Assembly (NCBI RefSeq): GCF_000368025.1
Contig: NZ_KB849212.1
Coordinates: 880,365-944,364, forward strand
Origin: Acinetobacter parvus DSM 16617 = CIP 108168
Lineage (GTDB): Bacteria > Pseudomonadota > Gammaproteobacteria > Pseudomonadales > Moraxellaceae
Direction: 5' to 3'
Length of the DNA: 64,000 bases
Part shown: in pieces, positions 16,362 to 29,968 of the stretch
Layout: every line of letters begins with the position of its first letter
Numbering within the stretch: position 1 is the first letter of the stretch
Notes under the pieces: model-generated
Seen by the model: only the letters and a program-made list of their open reading frames with translations
Database searches by the model: none
Told to the model about the DNA's origin: nothing
Translations under genes and position numbers: made by a program

Positions 16362-17666
16362 TCAAGCTTCATAACGGTAACGTGCTGAACGTGCATGGGC
16401 ATCAAGGTTTTCTTGTACCGCAAGTATATCGGCTGTTTTGGCCAGCGTTTTAACACCATCCTGTGAGCACATAATCAGGCTTGAACGTTTTTGAAAATCA
16501 TAAACACCCAGTGGCGAGGAAAAACGGGCTGTGCCTGACGTTGGCAAAACGTGGTTTGGCCCTGCACAATAATCACCAATCGCTTCTGGCGTATAACGTC
16601 CCATAAATATTGCACCTGCATGACGAATATCCTGACTCATCAATTCAGCATCATCCAGACAGAGTTCCAAATGCTCAGGCGCAACCTGATTGATCAGCTC
16701 AATCGCTTCTGCACGGTCTTTAACCAGAACCAGTGCACCACGGTTTTGAATTGAAGTACGGGCAATTTCGGCTTTTGGTAATTCAGCAAGATGCTTTTCA
16801 ATGGCTGCATCCACGGCATTTAAAAGTGCTTCATCGGGTGTAATGAAAATGGCTTGAGCAACCGTGTCATGTTCTGCCTGAGACAATACATCCATCGCCA
16901 GCCATTCGGCATTGTTTTCACCCTCTGCATAGACCAGAATTTCTGAAGGTCCAGCAATCATATCAATGCCCACCTGACCAAACACGGCCCGTTTTGCCGC
17001 AGCAACAAAGCGGTTCCCTGGTCCCGTAATTTTATCTACGGCTGGAACGGTTTGGGTTCCGTAGGCCAATGCCGCAACTGCCTGTGCACCACCAATGGTA
17101 AATACTCGGCTAACGCCAGCTATATATGCCGCAGCCAAGACCAATGGATTGAGCTCACCATTTGGTGCAGGCACCACCATAATAATTTCAGGCACGCCAG
17201 CCACATGGGCGGGTAGCGCATTCATCAACACAGAAGATGGATAAGATGCCAACCCCCCTGGTACATAAATCCCAACCCGATCAAGAGGCGTAACTTTCTG
17301 CCCCAGTGTATTCCCTAGCTCATCCACATAGGTCCAGCCTTCCTGTTTTTGGGCTTGGTGAAATGAACGAATCCGCTTTGCCGCCAGCTCCAGAGCTTCA
17401 CGAATTTCTGTACTTAATCCCTCAAATGCGGTTTTAAGCTGTTGCTGGCTAAGTTCTAAATCGGAGAATTGATGCGCTGGATGTCGATCGAACTGTTGGG
17501 TGAGTTTAAGTACATGATCATCACCATGCTGACGGACATCAGCAATAATCTGGTCTACAGTCTGTACGAGTTGAGGATCATTAACAGTTTCAAATGCCAA
17601 AAGCTCAGCGAATGCCTGTTTAAAATTCTGATCCTGAGTCGATAAACGTCGCATCAATTTACCCAC
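16362..17666 (-). CDS. hisD: histidinol dehydrogenase
   Basis: It catalyses the last two steps of histidine synthesis (histidinol to histidine, NAD+ and Zn2+ dependent). The 434-residue protein is full length. Signature stretches: YVPGGLASYPSSVLMN, VDKITGPGNRFVAAAKR, IDMIAGPSEILV, LSQAEHD with metal/catalytic His, PEHLELC, and the C-terminal GPNHVLPTSGTARFSSPL. It is followed by hisC. Upstream, instead of hisG, a plus-strand two-gene ECF41 module intervenes. Confidence 0.96.
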   Translation of the reverse strand: MGKLMRRLSTQDQNFKQAFAELLAFETVNDPQLVQTVDQIIADVRQHGDDHVLKLTQQFDRHPAHQFSDLELSQQQLKTAFEGLSTEIREALELAAKRIRSFHQAQKQEGWTYVDELGNTLGQKVTPLDRVGIYVPGGLASYPSSVLMNALPAHVAGVPEIIMVVPAPNGELNPLVLAAAYIAGVSRVFTIGGAQAVAALAYGTQTVPAVDKITGPGNRFVAAAKRAVFGQVGIDMIAGPSEILVYAEGENNAEWLAMDVLSQAEHDTVAQAIFITPDEALLNAVDAAIEKHLAELPKAEIARTSIQNRGALVLVKDRAEAIELINQVAPEHLELCLDDAELMSQDIRHAGAIFMGRYTPEAIGDYCAGPNHVLPTSGTARFSSPLGVYDFQKRSSLIMCSQDGVKTLAKTADILAVQENLDAHARSARYRYEA

Positions 17667-17843
17667 AAGGCGAATAAGAGAGCGCTAAGTTTACTCTTTT
17701 TCAGTGTACTTGTGGGCACAATATAGGCTAAAAAAATCAATCAGAAAGAGAAGGTTCTTCGATCAATCCACAATCTCTACTTTTATCTTTTTAATCAAAA
17801 CATTTAGCTATCAAAAACAAAAGTTAAATTTTTTTATTCCATT

Positions 17844-17870
17844 TGTCACAAAACAAAAGGCTGAGTCGTC
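17844..17870 (+). promoter_or_regulatory. ECF41-type sigma-factor promoter
   Basis: TGTCACA (17844-17850), a 16-bp spacer and CGTC (17867-17870) match the published ECF41 promoter signature (TGTCACA-n16-CGTC) exactly. It lies 39 bp upstream of the carboxymuconolactone-decarboxylase gene start, which is the usual target of ECF41 factors. The promoter therefore probably drives both the partner gene and the sigma factor, giving autoregulation. Confidence 0.85.
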
Positions 17871-17909
17871 AAATGAATACCTACGTTGATTTTAATCAGG
17901 AACACTATA

Positions 17910-18341
17910 ATGACGACACTCAATATTAATCCTAAAAAACATTTACCAGAGTCAATTCATCATCTCTATCAAGTCCATCAAAACATTCTCGATTCAGCTT
18001 TGATAGATCGCTCGCTTTATCATCTTGTTCTATTACGTGCCTCGCAAATCAATGGTTGTGCTTTTTGTGTGAAGATGCATATTGCTGAAGCTATGGCAGA
18101 TGGTGAAATACAATCACGTTTGGACCGTTTGGTGGTATGGCGACATTGCAATGATTATACGGATCAGGAAAAAGCCGCCTTTGCTTGGGTTGAAGCACTC
18201 ACGACTTTAAACCCGCTCACTGATTATGAGCCGTTACGTATAACCCTATTAAAATATTTCAGTGAGCCACAAATTTCAGCTTTAACTTTACTGATTGGCA
18301 TGATTAATTTGTGGAATCGAATTGCAATTTCACAGCATTAA
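17910..18341 (+). CDS. carboxymuconolactone decarboxylase (AhpD-like) family protein
   Basis: A 143-residue alpha-helical protein with the AhpD-type redox motif CAFCVKMH (Cys50, Cys53, His57), typical of peroxidase-like members of the family. The start at 17910 (MTTLNINPKK) is preceded by AGGA; the frame is open further upstream to 17886 but that part has no family character. Genes of this type are the standard partner of ECF41 sigma factors, and an ECF41-type promoter sits directly upstream. The substrate is not known. The sigma-factor gene follows after 5 bp. Confidence 0.88.
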   Translation: MTTLNINPKKHLPESIHHLYQVHQNILDSALIDRSLYHLVLLRASQINGCAFCVKMHIAEAMADGEIQSRLDRLVVWRHCNDYTDQEKAAFAWVEALTTLNPLTDYEPLRITLLKYFSEPQISALTLLIGMINLWNRIAISQH

Positions 18342-18346
18342 CATCT

Positions 18347-19219
18347 ATGAAAGCATCAGGCATGATTAGCCAACACGATTTAACAATTTTTGAGACAAGC
18401 CGAACATTTCTGTTCGGTCTTGCTTATCGACTGCTGGGAACAACAAGTGATGCTGAAGATGTCTTACAGGATATTTTTATAAAATGGCAACAGCAACCTA
18501 AGCAAGATATTCTCAATCCTCAAGCTTGGCTGACCTCTGTATGCACACGCCATTGTATTGATCTACTCCGTGCTCACCACAGATCTAGAACTGAATATAC
18601 GGGAACATGGTTACCTGAACCCTATCATCATACAGAAACATTCTCGGTCGAATCCGACTATACCCTCTCTACTGCTTTTCTTTTGATTCTTGAAAAACTT
18701 TCAGTTAAAGAACGTGCAGCATATTTACTACATGACATTTTTAATCTTGATTATGTTGAAATTTCAGAAATCCTTCGGGAACAACAAAGTAATTGTCGAC
18801 AATTGGTGGCCCGTAGCAGGAAACGTATTGCGGATGAACCGAACATTCTCTCGAATCATCCGACTCAGCAGCAAATCAACTTACTCAATGCATTCAAGGT
18901 CGCCATTCATTCACACGACCTGAATCAACTCACACAATTACTTAGTGACGATATCCAATTTGCAGCGGATGGCGGTGGTAAAGTCTCAGCTATTCGACAG
19001 CCTTTCATTGGCCAACCGCCTATATTACGTTTCTTTGAACGCTTGCTTTTTCAAGCGTGGACTGAACTCTCTTGGGATATGTGCCATATCAATGGCGGTG
19101 TCGGTTTTAAACTCTATGACTCAGACCATTGTTGTGTCATGGTACTTACTTTTGCTTTCAATGATCAGCAACAACTGCAAAGCATTTATTCTTTACGTAA
19201 TCCAGATAAACTCAAATAA
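18347..19219 (+). CDS. ECF41-family RNA polymerase sigma factor with SnoaL-like C-terminal extension
   Basis: Sigma region 2 is visible as LAYRLLGTTSDAEDVLQDIF and region 4 as LSVKERAAYLLHDIFNLDYV. A roughly 110-residue C-terminal extension of SnoaL type follows, with the two hallmark ECF41 motifs DGGGKV and NPDKL. In studied ECF41 factors this extension regulates the sigma factor in cis, replacing a separate anti-sigma factor; none is seen here. Start candidates are ATG 18347 and ATG 18362; neither has a strong ribosome-binding site, and coupling to the preceding gene is likely. The frame is also open upstream to a GTG at 18311. Confidence 0.9.
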   Translation: MKASGMISQHDLTIFETSRTFLFGLAYRLLGTTSDAEDVLQDIFIKWQQQPKQDILNPQAWLTSVCTRHCIDLLRAHHRSRTEYTGTWLPEPYHHTETFSVESDYTLSTAFLLILEKLSVKERAAYLLHDIFNLDYVEISEILREQQSNCRQLVARSRKRIADEPNILSNHPTQQQINLLNAFKVAIHSHDLNQLTQLLSDDIQFAADGGGKVSAIRQPFIGQPPILRFFERLLFQAWTELSWDMCHINGGVGFKLYDSDHCCVMVLTFAFNDQQQLQSIYSLRNPDKLK

Positions 19220-19246
19220 AAAGGCCAACCGAAGCTGACCTTTTTA
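19217..19246. terminator. bidirectional terminator between ECF41 gene and hisG
   Basis: AAAAAGGCCAaccgaagcTGACCTTTTT forms an imperfect hairpin flanked by A- and T-tracts. It lies right after the sigma-factor stop and 19 bp beyond the stop of hisG on the opposite strand, so it can serve both. Confidence 0.7.
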
Positions 19247-19264
19247 TTCAATTCAATCTAAAAC

Positions 19265-19954
19265 TTAGTTTTGACGTGCTTTAATGGCTTGTTCAAGTTG
19301 CGTCAAAATCGGATTTAGAATCGCCTGTTTGCGTTTAAAGCTGGCTTTATTGACAATTAAACGTGAAGACACTTTGCAAATTTCTTCCAAAGCTTCCAGA
19401 CCATTGGCACGCAAGGTATTGCCTGTATCCACTACATCAACAATATAGTCACCCAGACCAACCAAAGGTGCAAGCTCCATTGAACCATACAGCTTAATCA
19501 CATCAACCTGCTCACCTAAACTCGCGTAGTATTGTCGGGTTAAATTGACATACTTGGTGGCAATCTTTAAACGCCCTTTAGGACGTTCCATACCGACCTT
19601 ACCCGCAGTCATCAGCTTACAGTTGGCAATTTTCAGGTCAAGCAACTCGTAAACATGCTGGGCACCATGCTCCATCAACACATCCTTACCTGCCACCCCA
19701 AAATCTGCTGCACCGTTCTCCACATAGGTCGGTACGTCAGAAGCACGCAGAATCAGGATACGTACTTTTTTTTGCGTGGTTGGAAAAATTAACTTGCGTG
19801 ATTTATCTGGGTCTTCAAGTAAATTGATGCCTGCATTTTCCAGTAATGGCAAGGTTTCCTTTAAAATTCGGCCCTTACTGAGTGCTAAAGTTAAACCATG
19901 ATCAAAATTACCCATCACATCAAAATTCGGATCATCGTTTCTTAAGTCATTCAT
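19265..19954 (-). CDS. hisG: ATP phosphoribosyltransferase, short form
   Basis: The first enzyme of histidine synthesis, joining ATP and PRPP. At 229 residues it is the short form, which lacks the C-terminal regulatory domain and works with a HisZ subunit (not in the window). Landmarks: LTLALSKGRILKETLPLLE, FGVAGKDVLMEHG, ATKYVNLTRQYYASLG and the PRPP loop VVDTGNTLRANGLE. Its start overlaps the murA stop by 4 bp, so the genes are translationally coupled. It is separated from hisD by the ECF41 module. Confidence 0.96.
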   Translation of the reverse strand: MNDLRNDDPNFDVMGNFDHGLTLALSKGRILKETLPLLENAGINLLEDPDKSRKLIFPTTQKKVRILILRASDVPTYVENGAADFGVAGKDVLMEHGAQHVYELLDLKIANCKLMTAGKVGMERPKGRLKIATKYVNLTRQYYASLGEQVDVIKLYGSMELAPLVGLGDYIVDVVDTGNTLRANGLEALEEICKVSSRLIVNKASFKRKQAILNPILTQLEQAIKARQN

Positions 19955-21210
19955 GCTTTTACCCGCTTAATCTGCGCCCCTAAACTTTGCAATTTTTCTT
20001 CCACACGCTCGTAGCCACGATCAATATGGTAAATACGATCAACCAGTGTTTCACCCTCTGCAACCAGCGCAGCAAGAACGAGTGAAAACGAGGCGCGTAA
20101 ATCGGTTGCCATAACAGGCGCAGCTTGTAGTTTTTCTACACCTGTGACCACCGCATCATGTCCATCGACCTGAATGTTGGCGCCCATACGCGAAAGTTCA
20201 GGCACATGCATAAAACGGTTTTCAAAAATTGTTTCTGAAATTGTTGCAAAACCACGACCAATGGCATTGACGGCCATGATCTGTGCCTGCATATCCGTTG
20301 GAAACTCTGGATGAGGCAATGTTCTAAAACTCACCGCCTTAGGACGCTTGCCTTGCATATCCAGTTCAATCCAGTCCTCACCACGCGTGACTTCTGCACC
20401 CATTTCCTCAAACTTGTCCAACACACTTTCCATAATATAAGGGTTGGTGTGTGTAGTTTTGATTTTTCCACCCGTAATCGCAGCAGCAGCCAGATATGAA
20501 CCTGTTTCAATACGATCAGGCACAACACTGTGTTCACAACCATGCAAACGTTCAACACCTGTCACAACCAATGTATTGGTGTCCAGTCCTTCAATTTGTG
20601 CGCCCATTTTATTGAGCATATTGGCTAAATCAGTAATTTCAGGCTCACATGCTGCATTGCGGATTGTGGTCACACCATCCGCCAAAACCGCAGCCATCAG
20701 GATGTTTTCCGTACCGCCTACTGTGACCATATCAAAAACGACTTCACCGCCTTTTAAACGGCCATCAATCGAAGCATGCACATAACCATTTTCCACTTCG
20801 ATCTTCGCACCTAGTGCTTCCATCGCCTTTAAATGCAAATCCACTGGACGCGAACCTATGGCACACCCACCTGGCAATGAAACTTTTGCATTGCCATAAC
20901 GTGCCAGTAATGGACCCAGCACCAAAATCGAGGCACGCATGGTTTTTACTAGATCATAAGGGGCAAATTGATTACTTAAAGTGCTGGCATCAGCATAAAC
21001 AGTATCGCCCTCATAAGTGATGGTTACGCCCAGACCTGCAATAATTTTGCTGATGGTGTGTACATCTTTTAAATTGGGAACATTACGAATCGTGACTGGA
21101 TCATCAGTTAAAATCGTGGCTGCCAACAATGGTAATACGGCATTTTTAGCACCAGAAATGCGCACTTCACCCTCGAGCTTAACACCACCCGTAATCAAAA
21201 ATTTATCCAT
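19951..21210 (-). CDS. murA: UDP-N-acetylglucosamine 1-carboxyvinyltransferase
   Basis: It commits UDP-GlcNAc to peptidoglycan synthesis by transferring enolpyruvate from PEP. The 419-residue protein has GEVRISGAKNAVLPLLAA, TMRASILVLGPLLAR and the active-site loop SLPGGCAIGSRPVDLH, with the Cys that is alkylated by fosfomycin. It lies between ibaG (6-bp gap) and hisG (overlap) in one transcript. Confidence 0.97.
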   Translation of the reverse strand: MDKFLITGGVKLEGEVRISGAKNAVLPLLAATILTDDPVTIRNVPNLKDVHTISKIIAGLGVTITYEGDTVYADASTLSNQFAPYDLVKTMRASILVLGPLLARYGNAKVSLPGGCAIGSRPVDLHLKAMEALGAKIEVENGYVHASIDGRLKGGEVVFDMVTVGGTENILMAAVLADGVTTIRNAACEPEITDLANMLNKMGAQIEGLDTNTLVVTGVERLHGCEHSVVPDRIETGSYLAAAAITGGKIKTTHTNPYIMESVLDKFEEMGAEVTRGEDWIELDMQGKRPKAVSFRTLPHPEFPTDMQAQIMAVNAIGRGFATISETIFENRFMHVPELSRMGANIQVDGHDAVVTGVEKLQAAPVMATDLRASFSLVLAALVAEGETLVDRIYHIDRGYERVEEKLQSLGAQIKRVKA

Positions 21211-21216
21211 TAATAT

Positions 21217-21468
21217 TTAGACTCCGAAAAGGCTTGCTTTGCGCCATTCGTCTTTTGTCATTGCACGAATGGTAACAGCGTGAACTGCACCACTCGCAAT
21301 ATAGGAATTCAGGGGTGCATAAACAGCCTGTTGACGAGTCACAGTCCGTTTACCATCAAATTGATCGTCAACAATGCGAAGGTCAAATTTCCCAGCTTGT
21401 CCACTCACTGCCACTTCTGCTTCAGGGAAAGCTTCTTTTAAAATTTGTGTGAGCTGCTCACTATTCAT
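21217..21468 (-). CDS. ibaG: BolA-family protein IbaG
   Basis: A small BolA-like protein of 83 residues. BolA proteins bind monothiol glutaredoxins and take part in iron-sulfur trafficking and acid/envelope stress. VYAPLNSYIASGAVHAVTIR is the conserved helix-turn-helix-like core with its conserved His. The start at ATG 21468 has AAGAGG eight bases upstream; a TTG two codons earlier is less likely. It precedes murA, the common arrangement in gammaproteobacteria. Confidence 0.9.
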   Translation of the reverse strand: MNSEQLTQILKEAFPEAEVAVSGQAGKFDLRIVDDQFDGKRTVTRQQAVYAPLNSYIASGAVHAVTIRAMTKDEWRKASLFGV

Positions 21469-21557
21469 TACCAAGACCTCTTATACAAGCATTGCTGTAA
21501 AACCATATATTTTACTATAACTTTTTCACATAATTCAGTAAGGTTTCATTTTTATCT

Positions 21558-21590
21558 ATAAAAAAAGAGGCTTTCTAAAAAGCCTCTTCG
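21558..21590 (-). terminator. rho-independent terminator of hpf
   Basis: On the minus strand AAGAGGCTTTTTAGAAAGCCTCTT is followed by a run of T residues, about 15 bp after the hpf stop. It separates hpf from the ibaG-murA-hisG transcript. Confidence 0.85.
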
Positions 21591-21605
21591 ATTAGAACAC
21601 CAAAA

Positions 21606-21947
21606 TCAGGATACTAGCGCAAGTTCATGCTGATACGAACACTGCATCTTTCTATGTTTGGCAAGCTGTCGTTTTAATTTTTCTGTCAGCTTTTTAATCG
21701 AAGTATACATATCATCAGCTGTCGCCTGAGCAAACAACTCAACCCCTGGCAAACGTATAATCGCTTCCGCAATATGGTTTGCACTGCCTTTATGAGACAG
21801 TTTGTCTATTTGATGATCCTTAGCCAGCTTGATCTGCATACTATTCACATGATCCAGATGCTTGGTCATTTGGCTAAACTTCGCTTTTATATTTTCTTCA
21901 ATTGCTGGTGTAATGGTTAAATGGTGTCCACGAATCGTTATTTGCAT
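21606..21947 (-). CDS. hpf: ribosome hibernation promoting factor (short HPF/RaiA family)
   Basis: A short form of the HPF family that binds the 30S subunit in stationary phase. The start MQITIRGHHLTITPAIEENI at 21947 has GAGGG upstream; five further residues in the open frame have no family character. The ADDMYTSIKKLTEKLKRQLAKHR region is typical. It lies downstream of rpoN on the same strand, as in many gammaproteobacteria, where hpf follows rpoN. Confidence 0.92.
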   Translation of the reverse strand: MQITIRGHHLTITPAIEENIKAKFSQMTKHLDHVNSMQIKLAKDHQIDKLSHKGSANHIAEAIIRLPGVELFAQATADDMYTSIKKLTEKLKRQLAKHRKMQCSYQHELALVS

Positions 21948-22116
21948 AATTCTATCCCTCACCTTTTCTCAGGATTCAAGAATATCGCTCAAACAATTTA
22001 ATGCGACCTATTATGGTTCAACATATCCATTAAATCATCTCAGCGATTCCTCTAGTGTTTATTAAAAATTCATTATTCCGTCATAATGAACTCTTAGAAT
22101 AGTCACACCTTTAAAT

Positions 22117-23565
22117 TTAGATCAAGACTTTTCTTTCAGAAGATGAGGGAATATGTAACGATTCGCGATATTTTGCAACTGTACGCCGCGCCACTTCAAT
22201 CCCCTCTTGTTTCAGCATTTCAGCAATTGCATTATCTGACAAAGGTTTACGTGGATTCTCGTTTGAAACCAACTTTTTGATCATGGCACGGATTGCGGTG
22301 GAAGAAGCCTCACCACCTGTTGTTGTTCCCACATGGCTAGAGAAGAAATATTTCAGTTCAAACAAACCACGTGGAGTCAGCATATATTTATTGGTTGTGA
22401 CACGTGAAACAGTAGACTCATGTAATTCCACTTCCTCCGCCACATCCCGCAATACCAAAGGTTTCATTGCTTCAGGGCCCTGCTCAAGAAAAGCTCGTTG
22501 ATGCTCAACAATACAGGTGGCAACTTTCAATAAGGTCTTATGGCGCTCATCAATACTCTTGATAAAGCTCTTGGCCTCTAGCATTTGATTACGCAAATAA
22601 ACATTGTCATCACTTTGATCAGCACGACGAATCATGTTTGAGTAAAAGGAATTAATGCGTAATTTTGGCATGACATCAGGATTCAACTGAACCTGCCAAT
22701 GCTGGTCTTTCTTCGAAACCACCACATCAGGCACCTGATATTCTGATTCTTGTTGATTAAATTCCAGCCCAGGATAAGGTTTTAAGGTTTTTAATAGATC
22801 AATAGCGCTCTTTAGTTGTTCTTTGGTTAGGCCAGTCTGCTTTAACAACTTATTTAAATCATTTGCAATTAAAAGCTCATAGCACTGTAATAATTTTTTT
22901 GCTTCAGTCAGATAAGGTACTTTTTCATGGAATGTCTCTAACTGAATTTTTAAGCATTCCGCTAAATTACGAGAACCAACACCAATTGGGTCTAAACGTT
23001 GAATATACTTTAAAACAACAATAATCTCATCTTGCTCAATCTCTTCATCATTCTCCACTTCCCGCAACAATCGAGTAGTGGCCAACAAAATATCATCCAA
23101 CTCTGCATCCAAAAATCCCTTGTCATCCAAAGAATCAACAATGCAATACGCAATTAACTTATCTACTAAAGAAAAATTCAGCAGATTCACCTGCTCTAAA
23201 ATATGTTCCTTTAAGCTCAACTGAATCTGACGGTTATCTTCTCTCTCTTCATATTCTGGAGAAGCCAAGGCAGTAGATTGATGGGTGTAAATATCATCCC
23301 ATTCTGTATCAACAGGTAAGTCATTCGGTAGATGATCAGCATTCAGCTCAGTGGTTAAGTCACCTGTTTCAGAAGTTTCAAGCGTAGTTAAACTTTCTGT
23401 CGTATTAATTTCTTCAATTTTCTCTAATAAAGGATTACTATCAAGTTGAATTTGTATTTCCTGTTCCAGCTCCAAACTTGAAAGTTGTAATAAACGAATT
23501 GCCTGCTGTAATTGAGGAGTTAACGACAAGCTATTCGCAACTTTCAACCCAACAGATAATTTCAT
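22117..23565 (-). CDS. rpoN: RNA polymerase sigma-54 factor
   Basis: An alternative sigma factor requiring AAA+ enhancer-binding proteins. The Q-rich N-terminal activator region reads LKVANSLSLTPQLQQAIRLL; the variable acidic region follows; the core-binding and DNA-binding domains come next, including LRDVAEEVELHESTVSRVT; the RpoN box is ARRTVAKYRESLHIPSS at the C-terminus. At 482 residues it is full length. The 5' neighbour on the minus strand is the rRNA operon, ended by its own terminator. Confidence 0.97.
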   Translation of the reverse strand: MKLSVGLKVANSLSLTPQLQQAIRLLQLSSLELEQEIQIQLDSNPLLEKIEEINTTESLTTLETSETGDLTTELNADHLPNDLPVDTEWDDIYTHQSTALASPEYEEREDNRQIQLSLKEHILEQVNLLNFSLVDKLIAYCIVDSLDDKGFLDAELDDILLATTRLLREVENDEEIEQDEIIVVLKYIQRLDPIGVGSRNLAECLKIQLETFHEKVPYLTEAKKLLQCYELLIANDLNKLLKQTGLTKEQLKSAIDLLKTLKPYPGLEFNQQESEYQVPDVVVSKKDQHWQVQLNPDVMPKLRINSFYSNMIRRADQSDDNVYLRNQMLEAKSFIKSIDERHKTLLKVATCIVEHQRAFLEQGPEAMKPLVLRDVAEEVELHESTVSRVTTNKYMLTPRGLFELKYFFSSHVGTTTGGEASSTAIRAMIKKLVSNENPRKPLSDNAIAEMLKQEGIEVARRTVAKYRESLHIPSSSERKVLI

Positions 23566-23783
23566 AACACGCTCCTTTTATGAATAAGCAAAAAACATGC
23601 CTATTCATATATTTATAACATAAAGCAATGTTTACGCCTATAAGGAAGCACATAATCTTTAAATATTTATTTATAAAAAGAAAAGCCAATGAAACATATT
23701 GTTGAAATATTTCTCTTGTTGTTAAATGTAGACAAATATTGAGGCAATCACTATTTTTCTAGCATATATTTCTTCAGCAATAA

Positions 23784-23812
23784 AAAACCTCCCAACATTG
23801 GTTGGGAGGTTT
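23784..23812 (-). terminator. rRNA operon terminator
   Basis: On the minus strand ACCTCCCAAC-CAAT-GTTGGGAGGT is followed by TTTTTTATTG, about 12 bp after the 5S gene. It is a strong stem with a T-tract and ends the rRNA transcript before rpoN. Confidence 0.9.
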
Positions 23813-23823
23813 AGTATTTAAAA

Positions 23824-23937
23824 GCTGGCGATGACTTACTCTCACATGGCAAACGCCACACTACCATCAGCGCGAAGAGGTTTCACTTCTGAGTTCGGGA
23901 AGGGATCAGGTGGTTCACTCTTGCTATTGTCGCCAGC
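23824..23937 (-). rRNA. rrf: 5S ribosomal RNA
   Basis: The sequence begins GCTGGCGACAATAGCAAG on the minus strand and ends CATCGCCAGC; these ends pair as the 5S terminal helix. The internal GTTCGGGAAGGGATCAGGTG region (plus strand) is typical of 5S. The length of about 114 nt is normal. It lies about 200 bp downstream of the 23S gene. Confidence 0.93.
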
Positions 23938-24135
23938 AAACTGTTGTGGTGTTTTGGGGTCTTATTGATCATGTTGTGTTTTCACTTCATGTCTGCCTTA
24001 CTTACGAACCAAAGAGTTATTAACGGATTAGATATTGAGTCTAACTTTGTGTTCAGCATTTTAACTAGTTTTTACACTAAATCAAGTTATGTATTGAACT
24101 TATCTTGAATACAACAACTGTTTGGGTGTTGTATA

Positions 24136-27025
<2,890 letters not shown>

Positions 27026-27497
27026 ATACAACCCCAAACAGTCGCTAACCCTTACAAGTAAGGTTAGGACAGATTGCTATGCTCGTTTTTCAACTTACAT
27101 CGCTCTCATCCAGTTTGTTGCTTCGTGAATTTAATCACCGTACAGCTTCAATCTAAATTCATATACCAAAACGCTTGATTCAGTGTTTTTGCTAGTTCTC
27201 ATTTCTAACAACTCAGCTTAAAGAATTAATTCTTCTTGCTTTGTTATTGAATGAGTGAACAATTTATTTCAGACTCAAATTCTAATCTGTTAATGATTAA
27301 CTACAGCCTCGTCAGCTTGCAGTAAACTGTGATAAATCACAGAAGTTAATAAATCTAAATCAATCTCTTGATTCACCTTATTTATTAAGTTCTATAATTT
27401 AAAAATATCTTTCACTACCATATTAGATCAGATACTACGCGCAGCATAGCTGCTTGTCTTGCGCTTCGGCAAAGCGTTGCTTTGCTGATCGAAGCTC
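27026..27497 (-). other. internal transcribed spacer, 23S side
   Basis: About 470 bp between tRNA-Ala and 23S with no gene. It is AT-rich and holds the 5' half of the 23S processing stem (near 27022-27042). Next to tRNA-Ala, arms at 27434-27463 are complementary to 27763-27786 on the other side of the tRNA pair (see the repeat entry there). Confidence 0.7.
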
Positions 27498-27573
27498 TGG
27501 TGGAGACTAGGAGAGTCGAACTCCTGACCTCCTGCGTGCAAAGCAGGCGCTCTACCAACTAAGCTAAGTCCCC
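27498..27573 (-). tRNA. alaT: tRNA-Ala (TGC)
   Basis: A 76-nt cloverleaf in the rRNA spacer. It starts GGGGACTTAGCTTAG, carries the anticodon loop CTTTGCACG (anticodon TGC), the T-arm GGAGTTCGACTCTCC, and an encoded CCA end. It is downstream of tRNA-Ile in the transcript. Confidence 0.97.
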
Positions 27574-27644
27574 AGCTTACAATCATAATGAACGACATAT
27601 CTTTTTATCTAGTAGCTTGTGATTATTCATCACTTCGTCAGTAG

Positions 27645-27721
<77 letters not shown>

Positions 27722-27898
27722 TGAGAAATAAAAGAAGAGATCGTTGATCTCTTCTTTTATTTCGCAAGACAAGCGCAGCGCGTAGTGCACGACTTATCTC
27801 TAAAATTAAAAAAGAGAAACAATACTTTTTCTATCTTTCATTCGATATATCTCGAAGAACAACTTGTTGTGGATTCTTACCGATCGTCAATCTTTCGT

Positions 27899-29436
<1,538 letters not shown>

Positions 29437-29639
29437 ATATCATTTGTGCTTTATTCTAAGCACCAAATCTGGCTCATCAATTTTCTGACAAATATTTCTC
29501 AAATAAACTTCGAGTAATTTCTACCATTCAATCAATGAAAATATATTCGATCGATCAATCAGTAAAAATCCACACAAGTTGTTCTTCTATTCTCTTAATG
29601 ATCTTCTCAATGATTCGTCATCATCAAGCTAGGTCGGCT

Positions 29640-29667
29640 ATGTTACTCTAAATCTCTTTAAAGTCAA
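29640..29667 (-). promoter_or_regulatory. rRNA operon promoter P2 (proximal)
   Basis: On the minus strand TTGACT, a 16-bp spacer and TAACAT, about 200 bp upstream of 16S. The -35 is good, the -10 matches at four of six positions. Confidence 0.6.
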
Positions 29668-29751
29668 CAGGTAATTTCAACTTTATTTTAAACCACTTTA
29701 AATAATTGATTTAAAACAACTTTCAATCAACAGCACCGCCGATGGAGTCGC

Positions 29752-29779
29752 ATTATAGATCATTCTAAATACCTTGCAA
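29752..29779 (-). promoter_or_regulatory. rRNA operon promoter P1 with GC-rich discriminator
   Basis: On the minus strand TTGCAA, a 16-bp spacer and a perfect TATAAT, followed by GCGACTCC. A GC-rich discriminator directly after the -10 is the hallmark of stringently controlled rRNA promoters. The region between here and mlaA (29780-29968) is AT-rich and would contain the upstream UP-like DNA as well as the divergent mlaA promoter. Confidence 0.8.
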
Positions 29780-29968
29780 GTGCTTTTTTAAATTAATATA
29801 TCCAAGTGAACAATTTTCAATCAAAAACACTTTCCAGCTTATATTTTTCAACCGAATTTGTTTTAATACCAGAAGAACAATTAAACTATATGCCGTTTCT
29901 ATATAATGTTTGCATCAAGGCAATCATTTAATGACTGTAATTTCGCTCTAACGCGATTAAGGACTTAT

